In this document: one piece after another, positions 56,970-64,000 of the stretch
How the letters are laid out: every line of letters starts with the position of its first letter
How positions within the stretch are numbered: position 1 is the first letter of the stretch
Assembly: GCA_030549775.1 (NCBI GenBank)
Contig: CM060174.1
Location: 5,523,391 to 5,587,390 of the forward strand
Direction: 5' to 3'
Length of the DNA: 64,000 nt
Source of the DNA: Tamarix chinensis
Taxonomy: Eukaryota > Streptophyta > Magnoliopsida > Caryophyllales > Tamaricaceae
Program-made: the position numbers and the translations under genes
Notes under the pieces: generated by a model
Database searches by the model: none
Seen by the model: only the letters and a program-made list of their open reading frames with translations
Told to the model about the DNA's origin: nothing

Positions 56970-57289
56970 TTCTCAAAGGATCTTGCCCTATCATTTCATT
57001 TGGGCTATTAATCTTTGAGCAAGAAGATTCTAGTCTATGACGTTCCCTATAAAAAATGAGAAACAAATAACAATAAATGCTAGTAATAATCTTAAAAGAC
57101 ATACAAATAATAAATTTCTAACATTGAATGTGTTTTCCTTAGTAATTTTCATATATTACAAGATCATCTATTACCATACAAATAAGGTTTTAAACTTACC
57201 CATGCGACTAAGTAACATGGACCACCTATTAATGATTGTTTCCTTAGTAGTTTTCATATATTGTATCCTTTCTCGCCCTCCTAATTGAA
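56970..57289. other. AT-rich DNA, nothing recognised
   Basis: 'TTTCCTTAGTAATTTTCATATATT' type text occurs twice (57130 and 57240). No gene. Confidence 0.5.
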
Positions 57290-57872
57290 AGAAATTGAAT
57301 GTAATGAAAACTTTGAATAAAATCATGTCTTAGATTATTGAATATAGTAATTAAACATAATATACGTAAATATATACCAAATTCAGCTCTTGGAGATCCT
57401 TCCTCTAGTGACATAGGTGAGCGGCAGTAAGGTAGTGTTCGACAAAGGATGGCCGCTCATTGCCTGCAAGCTGCAACACAAGAATAACCAAATAACAAGG
57501 GGGTCGAGACTCGAGATACAATAGCAAACTCTGATATTCGAAAGGGAATAAGGGGTGTGGGGTAGCTGTGTTAGTCGGTATTGATCGACATTCCCCCCTA
57601 TTTTTTTCTTTTTTAAATATCTAAAAGAAAGCATACCAAAAATATATGTTAAATAGATTAAATTTAACCAAAAAATTTTATAAGCAGTTTTTTAAAAATA
57701 AATAAACTATTTATCCGATAAAAGATTTTATTTAAAATAAGTCAGAACACTTATTAAAATAGAAATACAATTTTAATTAAATAACCTAATTAAAATAAAA
57801 TTAAATATTAAAACTCATAAATTAATATAAATATTTATAAAAATTAGGTTTTTAATAAGCGGGGTATTACAC
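57290..57872 (+). repeat. LTR-family 3' end fragment, forward
   Basis: Ends TTTTTAATAAGCGGGGTATTACA at 57872, like the forward termini at 30306 and 35043, and is preceded by the AT-rich tail and a short purine-rich part. The left limit is uncertain. Confidence 0.45.
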
Positions 57873-58024
57873 TACACGTACAGTGCCCTCGGACCCCAAC
57901 TAGCCGACCGATCTGTGAGACTTCTATCCTAGGTTATTCAGAATGCAACTTAACTATAGATGGTATAGATTTGTACTAAAGTCAAATCTTCTTTCTTTCT
58001 TTTTTTGGAAAAAAAACATCCTAT

Positions 58025-58496
58025 CTTTGGACTGGTGAGACTAACCCCACTAGAAGAGACATAATTTCTTGGTCCATTGTGAGCTTAATGAAAACTAAAG
58101 GTGGGTTTGATTTGCTTGATATACAAGTTTAAAACATAACAATAGTTGATAAGAATATTTTTCATCTCACTTAAGGCAAAAACAACCTCTGGATGAAGTA
58201 TATTCATAGATAATATTTTAAAGTGACCTCAATCTGGGAAGCAATGCTTCCTAGTACAACCTCTTGGATCATGCAGAAGTTATTCATGCTTAGATAGGAA
58301 CTCAAGCTTACCCTAAAATTCCTCACATTTGAGGTTTATAATATTATCACTTTGTTTCAAAAACTAAGGAGAAGAGCACCCCATGTTACTTGGTGGAAAG
58401 TTATATGGTTGAATAATGCAAGTCCTAAGCAGAAGCTACTATTGTGGATTGCTACACATGGATTCTTACCAACTAAAGACACTCTAGGTAAATAAT
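58025..58496 (+). pseudogene. LINE ORF2 remnant (post-RT and zf-RVT region)
   Basis: One frame with four internal stops before its end reads through typical plant LINE text: 'LWTGETNPTRRDIISWSIV', 'KTKGGFDLLDIQV*N', 'NNLWMKYIHR*YFK', 'SIWEAMLPSTTSWIMQKLF', 'APHVTWWKVIWLNNASPKQK', 'LLLWIATHGFLPTKDTL'. This corresponds to the stretch from the end of RT through the start of zf-RVT. The CxxC...HC knuckle is lost. Frame conservation without insertions suggests decay by substitution. Not the same copy as the LINE at 4691, and clearly older. Confidence 0.85.
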
Positions 58497-58723
58497 GTTG
58501 AATTGAGGATAGTAGTTTTTATTTATGTTCAAGTAAAAAGCCATTGCATTATCTCCCCAGCCTACCTAGCCCACTTTTTCTTCTTCACCCATTTTATTTT
58601 CTTTCTTTCCTTATTCTTCTCCATTGACCAAACCCAAACACCCCCTCTCTATAATGTTTTTTGTGCTTCCAAATGCACCCTAACATGTCTTTACAAAACA
58701 TGCATGCAAACTTTTCATATTAG

Positions 58724-60352
58724 TGTAATTCTCCAAAATTTTAGAAAACCTATAATTTAATAAATAGCTTTTATCTAAAATAAATTATCTTTTAAAATTA
58801 TTTAGTTTAATTATTTTATGGATTTTTGAGTATATAAATTTGGATAGGGGTATTTAATTAATACATTAAAAATAAAAATAAATATTTTATTATTTTATCA
58901 TACTCTTTTAAATAAATTTTTGAACTAATATTTTACTAAAATTATCCTTTTTAAACCAATATATTAAATTATATTAAATTAAATTATTAAATTAAATAAT
59001 TTATCAAAAATATTATGTTTTATTATTTTATAAATCAAATTATTTTATTTTCCCTATTTTTACTTTTTCCTCTTCTTTCTCCATTTTCTCCATTTTCTTT
59101 TTTTCTTTCTTTTTCCTTTTTCCTCCTTCGGGCTACCAGCACCAGCCTGCTCCCTCTCCTATGCCCCTGGGTTGCTGGCCCGTTCTCCCTCTCCTATACC
59201 TGCATCGACTATCCCAACTCTCCCCTCCTTTTCTTTCTTTTCTTTTCCCTCTCCTACCTAGGCCAACCCAACTCTTTTTTTTCTCCCCCTACGCCCGGCC
59301 TGCTACACCTCCCCCTTCTTTCTTTCTTCTTCTTCCTTCAGCATCATCCACCCCGAGAACCCGACCTCTCTTCGTCGACCAGGTCTATCGCCTCGAGCAC
59401 GCCAACCATTGCCCTGCTGCCACCACCTGCTACCACTATAACCCTCACTCTCTCTCTTCCCGTGTCCCTTTTTTTTTACCATTTTGGGCCAAACCAGCCA
59501 TGCACTCCCCACCCGCATGGCCTCCCTTTTCCCCTTCTTTCCTTCCCTTTCCCTGTGACCCTACCACCTCCCTGCTACCCTAGACACTACCACCTGATTA
59601 GCCACCTATTGCCCTCTCCTCCCTCTTCTTTTTCTTCTCATCACTAGCCTTCCTACCCCATAATTTGTGAGCCCTTTTCCCTCCGATCTCCTTCCCTTCA
59701 TTTTCTTCCCCTCCATCTTTTCCCCTCTGTTTTGCACCACCGCTTCCCTCCGCCAGTTCCACTGCCGCATAAACTCTCTACACCACTCCCTGCCACCCTC
59801 TACCCCATCCTTGCACCACCACAATACCCCCTCGAGCCCCTGCAATCCCTTCTTCCCCCTCCTCTTCTTTTTCCCTTCTTTCTCCCCCTTATCGGCAACC
59901 TCCCTGCACCTCCTCCTTCCGCCACCATCCCGCCGCCACCCGAGCTACCAAACTACTCCCAACACCTTCCTCTACCACCCCACACTTCCTTTGGCTGAAA
60001 ATAACCCTTGCAACCCCTTATTTTCCCCTCCCTTTTCCTTCCTTCTTAGCCCCGTCCACTCCTGCAGCCCACCTAGCAGCCTCGTCGCCGCCACCCTTAG
60101 CCGCTAACGACCTATCCCCAACCACCACCTACACTCCCTCTTCACCCCTGCACCTTTCTCTTTCCTTAAATCCCCCTCCATCTACCCTCTTTCTTAACCT
60201 GAAAACCCTAACACGAACTTAATTCTCTCTTTTTCTCCTTATGCCATTTTTGATCCCCTACCCTATTATTTTGCATGCAGCTTATGCTGCATAATCAAGA
60301 TGAGTTGCTGCATTTGTTAGCCCATTTTTGTTAAAAATTTTAAGGTATAACA
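58724..60352 (-). repeat. LTR-family fragment, reverse, with long polypyrimidine tract
   Basis: It starts TGTAATTCTCCAAAATTTT, the reverse complement of the end of solo LTR A (AAAATTTGGAGAATTACA). An AT-rich stretch follows, then a C/T-dominated tract (59050-60230) mirroring the purine tracts of forward copies. TTTTAAGGTATAACA near 60352 may be a degenerate end. The long Pro/Ser/Leu-rich open frames (for example 59015-59647) are products of the composition bias. Confidence 0.5.
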
Positions 60353-61096
60353 ATATATAAGTTAATTATTTTATTAAGTAAATTTTATAAAGTCTTATGC
60401 TTTAGTTTTTCTTATTTCTAATATAATAAATATTGATATTATTTTTAGGTATTGGTTTTACTAATCAAAGCTCGAATATTTAACCGAAATACCAGTAAGG
60501 TTCAATTTTGTGGGAATTAAGGTAACCGTTAAAGTCTACTTAAATGTATAAATAAACGTGTGTTAGCACATTAGGGTTTTTAATATGTTATTATGCTTGA
60601 TATATGTTGTTTAATATAATATAATATAATATAATATAATATAATATAATATAATATATAATATATGCTTGTATTGATTAATAAAAAGGAAATTATGCTA
60701 GTTTATGTGCTGTGTGGAAATATTACTTAAGGAAAGAGTTTGTTATTAATGAAAATATTAAGTACTTATCCATATTGTATGATGTTATTGTGACCATTAT
60801 GCATGAATAATATTATTATGAGCCTAGGAGCATTTTGGTAGTATGTCTTGTGCAAGAATGTGGCCTAATATCTGTAGGTGCTAATGGGTATTATATTAAA
60901 TTACAATAGTTCGTGGAGTTAGATAATGAGAATAGAGCATTAATATTACTATTTCACATAGTGATGATAATTTAATAAAAATGGTTTAATAAGGGAGTAA
61001 AGTGGTAATTTTGGAAGAGAAGAGTAGAATGATAATTTTATAAGTAAAATGGAAAGATTATAATTTTGAAAGTAAAGGGGTAAAATAGTAGATTTA
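60353..61096. other. AT-rich DNA with pentanucleotide microsatellite
   Basis: No gene. (AATAT)n at 60611-60656. Loose repeats of 'gtaaaagagtgaagcagtaattttggaaa' type text occur at 61000-61090 and continue after the MITE. Confidence 0.6.
60611..60656. repeat. (AATAT)n microsatellite
   Basis: About nine uninterrupted 5-bp units. Confidence 0.95.
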
Positions 61097-61336
61097 GTGT
61101 ATGTTTGGTATTGGGGGTAATAGGGGTGGAAAAATTACCCCCATATTTTATATATCTTATATAATCTATTTAAAAATAAATATTTTTATTCTAATGAATA
61201 CCCATTTTAGATTACATTAAGATCTAAAATGGGTATTTCATTAAAATATATTTATTATTATTAAATACTTAATATAAAAGATGTAAAATAGGGGAGAAAA
61301 TTTTCCACCCCTATTACTCTCATACCAAACAAGCCC
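61097..61336. mobile_element. Tourist-type MITE (240 bp)
   Basis: The two halves are near-complete inverted repeats of each other. GTGTATGTTTGGTATTGGGG at the left pairs with CTCATACCAAACAAGCCC at the right, and GTAATAGGGGTGGAAAA with TTTTCCACCCCTATTAC. The centre, ACCCATTTTAGA...TCTAAAATGGGT, closes the hairpin. It is flanked by TTA on both sides (61094-61096 and 61337-61339), the PIF/Harbinger target duplication. No coding capacity. Confidence 0.9.
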
Positions 61337-61424
61337 TTAGAAGTAAATGGTATTATGGTAATTTTATAAGTAAAAGAGTGAAGCAGTAATTTTGGAAATA
61401 AGGGGGAAAGTGGTAAATCTATAA

Positions 61425-61745
61425 GTAAAACTAGTCCATCGATTGGTCAGGCCAGTATACTATTCTAATACCGGTCAATAGGTTCTGACCAACCAGTCAA
61501 CAAGTTTAACTAGAGACTACCTATGATTATCACTAAACAATTAGTCGATGGGTTGTACTAATGACTCAACTATTTTAAAGACTAATCGATTGGTTAAGCA
61601 CCAACAAGTTGAGGGTTCAAACAGAGAGCAATCCGAAACCTCCACATACACATGAGTTGAACGTTTAGGCTAAACAGTCAACTGCGCTAGGAACTAGCCA
61701 ATCAACTAAACTAATCAATTAGTTTTCTCCCACTCAGTACATTAC
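61425..61745. repeat. Cluster of CCAGTCAACTGG / ACTAGT-like motifs
   Basis: At least ten loosely spaced words of type CAACTAGTC, ATCGATTGGTCAGG or CCAATCAACTAAAC. The same motif class clusters at 241-482 and 43245-43560. Confidence 0.6.
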
Positions 61746-61899
61746 ATGAATTTAAACCATGATTAAGTCTCCAGAAAACCCATCCATACAAACATTATAA
61801 CATTACAATCACAAAAAAAAGGATTACACATGCTCATATACTCATCATGTTGCATTTATAGTGAATCAACAATATTTCTCATGAAATTAGGGGGCATAC

Positions 61900-62491
61900 A
61901 AGGATATGCCAGCATGCATGCCCTACATGGCTGGAAAGGGAAAAAGGGAAGGGGTTGGCTGGGATGAAAATGGTAATGGGGAGGGGTGCGTTGTAGGGTC
62001 ATAAATGGGAGGTAGGGGATGGGGAGAAATTAAAAAGAAGAAAAGAAAGAAGGTGGGTGGGCTGTTGCGCTAGGGGAAAGAAGGGAAGGGCCTTTAGGCC
62101 AGTCGAGGGAGAAAAGAAAGGAGAGGAGGGGAGGGAGTTCCAGGCCGTTGCAACACAACTTAGATGAGGGAAAAGTAAAAAAAAAAAGAAGAAAGAAAGA
62201 AACAAGAAGAAGGAAATAAAAGGAAAAATAAAAGAAAGGAGAAAATGAAGAAAAGGAAAAGAAGAAGAAAAAGAAGAAGAGATGGTGGAATTTTTGGGAA
62301 TTAATAAAATAATTAAAATTATGAATTTTGCCTATAATTTATTTTAGGTTAGTTAATTAAAATAAGTCTTCTAAATAATAAATTTTTAAATCTCATATTA
62401 ATGTTATTATTAGTATGCACCTATACTTTATTTTATTTAATATTTTATTATTCTATTATTTATTCTTAGGAAAAAATTTTGGAGTATTATA
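61900..62491 (+). repeat. LTR-family 3' end fragment with purine-rich tract
   Basis: Purine-rich plus strand (61930-62280, GGGAAAAGG, then GAAGAAA text) followed by an AT-rich tail and terminus AATTTTGGAGTATTATA at 62491: the layout of the forward family end. Confidence 0.5.
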
Positions 62492-63504
62492 AGAACATAC
62501 TAATGTTTGTAGGTTGTAGATTGTCTTTTCCCTTTTCATAGAGTGAGTGGTTATTGGGTATGATTGCATAGTGCTATTTGGTTTTTTCTTGTTTCTCTAT
62601 TTTGAAAGTTTTATCTCTCTAATTTTTTTCAATGCATTTTTGCTTCTTTTTTTTTTTACTCTTGTATCATCAAGTCAAGTGCTTCTTACACTTGATTTTG
62701 GTATGAGTTACTCTTAACCTTACATCCAACTTGAATTGGTTATAATGAGCACTATTTTATATTGGATGTGGCATAACACTCATGTGTCTTAGATATTTTC
62801 TTATGCAAATATTTCTAAAATAAAAATTTTTAATAGTAATTTTTTTAGGGATTTCTCCTTAAAGTTTGTTAGATTAGAGAGAAATGGAATATATCCTCTT
62901 TCAAAGGATCTAATGAAGAGAGTTTTTCTTGAATCGTCTTGGGAGATGGGGCTTTAATCTTTGAATTGAGGTAATTATGGTGGATAAATAAACAAAGCCA
63001 TATGATTACTCTGTTGTACTATATTTCCATCCTTATGGTCTATAGTAGTGCTTTGACCGAAGGTTGATCTTAATCTTTTAATAAGTTTGCAGCCCTAATC
63101 TAAGGCAATCCTAGTGACACGGATTAGATGAACTCACTACTTGATACATATAAGATAGATCATATTGACTCCCTTAATGAATCTATATCCTTTGATATAT
63201 ATGGTGGTACTTGTGAGACACACTTGACGAGGTCACCTAGGTAAGTGTAAAATTGGATCACTTTCTATGAAAGACTAAGATTGTCTTTTAGAACACTCAT
63301 GAGTGTTCAAGGTGTGTGCATGACTGTTAATATCACTTCTTTTATTATAGTAGAATACACATATTTTAAGGTAATACATGTGTTATGGAGGTAAGTTAAG
63401 AAATTTCAAGATTCATTCACTTCTTAAATACGGTTGTTGCCTCACTTCACCATGTATCATTTCAATTCTCATAATATTGATATTTAAGTGTCAAGCCTTA
63501 TTTA

Positions 63505-63545
<41 letters not shown>

Positions 63546-64000
63546 TTTTTGTATCGTTTTGTCTTTGGTGGGGGATTATTGGAAATAATGATAAAAATAG
63601 TTGTTTCTTTTTCACTCAGTCCCACATCGTTATCATCGGCAGAATTTTTAGGGAAAACACAAACTCGAGACACATGAGAATTGCGTGCTTCCATATGCTT
63701 AAAGTGAGGATCTATTGGTCTTATTATTCATATTTGTTTATGTTGATGACTTAAAAATTACATTGGGATGGTGACTTGGTTTTGTGATGTATGAGACCAA
63801 AAATGAGTTTGAAAATGATTTTCTACATGTTTAATTGCTACTTTTTGGAGTCTCAATGAAACATGTGCATTTGATATGTCAATTATCTATTATCTCTTGT
63901 TGTCTGTTTCAAGGAGGAATCTTATGTTGATTGATAACTAGGACTTCTCATACTTTTTGTGGTTGTGTTTCTTGAGGGCAAGCAACAGTTCAGGCATAGG
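62492..64000. other. AT-rich DNA with possible copia-type 3' LTR start
   Basis: No gene recognised. (TA)n at 63507-63543. GGTGGGGGAT at 63567-63576 looks like a polypurine tract and is followed by TATTGGAAATAATGATAAAA and, at 63619-63629, GTCCCACATCG. That layout is usual at the 3' LTR of plant copia or miniature elements. The other LTR end and duplication were not found. Confidence 0.4.
63507..63543. repeat. (TA)n microsatellite
   Basis: Uninterrupted TA run of about 37 bp. Confidence 0.95.

Noticed and set aside
59015..60107. Frames of 210 and 146 codons rich in Pro, Leu, Ser and Phe
   Set aside because: C/T-rich tract that mirrors the purine tract of forward LTR copies; overlapping frames on both strands and no domain.
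63619..63629. GTCCCACATCG, the upstream element of plant snRNA promoters
   Set aside because: No TATA box at the required distance and no snRNA sequence follows; the same word is common near plant retroelement LTRs, and a polypurine tract lies just upstream.

Overview
This is nuclear DNA of a flowering plant, AT-rich and full of repeats. Three things point to that: intron-containing tRNA-Tyr genes of the plant nuclear type, a GT-AG spliced legumin-like cupin gene, and remnants of plant Ty1/copia, Ty3/gypsy, LINE, hAT and PIF/Harbinger-type elements. No bacterial, viral or organellar gene was recognised. The species cannot be named from the sequence.

Layout. 1-4690 is AT-rich repeat debris. 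4691-5787 is a 5'-truncated LINE with a poly(A) tail. 6571-12258 holds a tRNA-like SINE fragment and two decayed copies of a long LTR family. 12259-20830 is lower-repeat DNA carrying a tandem array of about 14 tRNA-Tyr(GUA) units in a roughly 177-bp repeat, all on the minus strand. Three units look functional. One unit is split by 2.6 kb of nested insertions that include a Ty3/gypsy gag-pol remnant, and a TRIM-like mini-retroelement lies just past the array. 20831-24374 is featureless AT-rich DNA. 24380-29394 and 30977-35043 are two very long (5.0 and 4.1 kb) TG...CA units flanked by 5-bp target-site duplications. They have no coding capacity and are best read as solo LTRs of one family. Further copies, forward or reverse, lie at 35049-35878, 54545-56969, 57290-57872, 58724-60352 and 61900-62491.

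The one substantial host gene is a cupin of the 11S/legumin-like class on the minus strand (exons 48731-48533, 38660-37900 and 37833-37686). It has a TATA box and a poly(A) signal. Its 9.9-kb first intron holds a copia integrase remnant. Its second exon has an in-frame 69-bp duplication that replaces a conserved segment, so it may be defective. Directly upstream of its promoter lies a 3.9-kb block of TTA-flanked PIF/Harbinger (Tourist-like) ends enclosing gene-like exonic sequence, possibly a gene-capturing transposon.

The right end (57.3-64 kb) holds a LINE pseudogene with four stops, long polypyrimidine and polypurine tracts belonging to the LTR family, a near-perfect Tourist-type MITE and AT-rich DNA. 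The window is mainly a record of nested transposition around one storage-type cupin gene and one tRNA-Tyr cluster.
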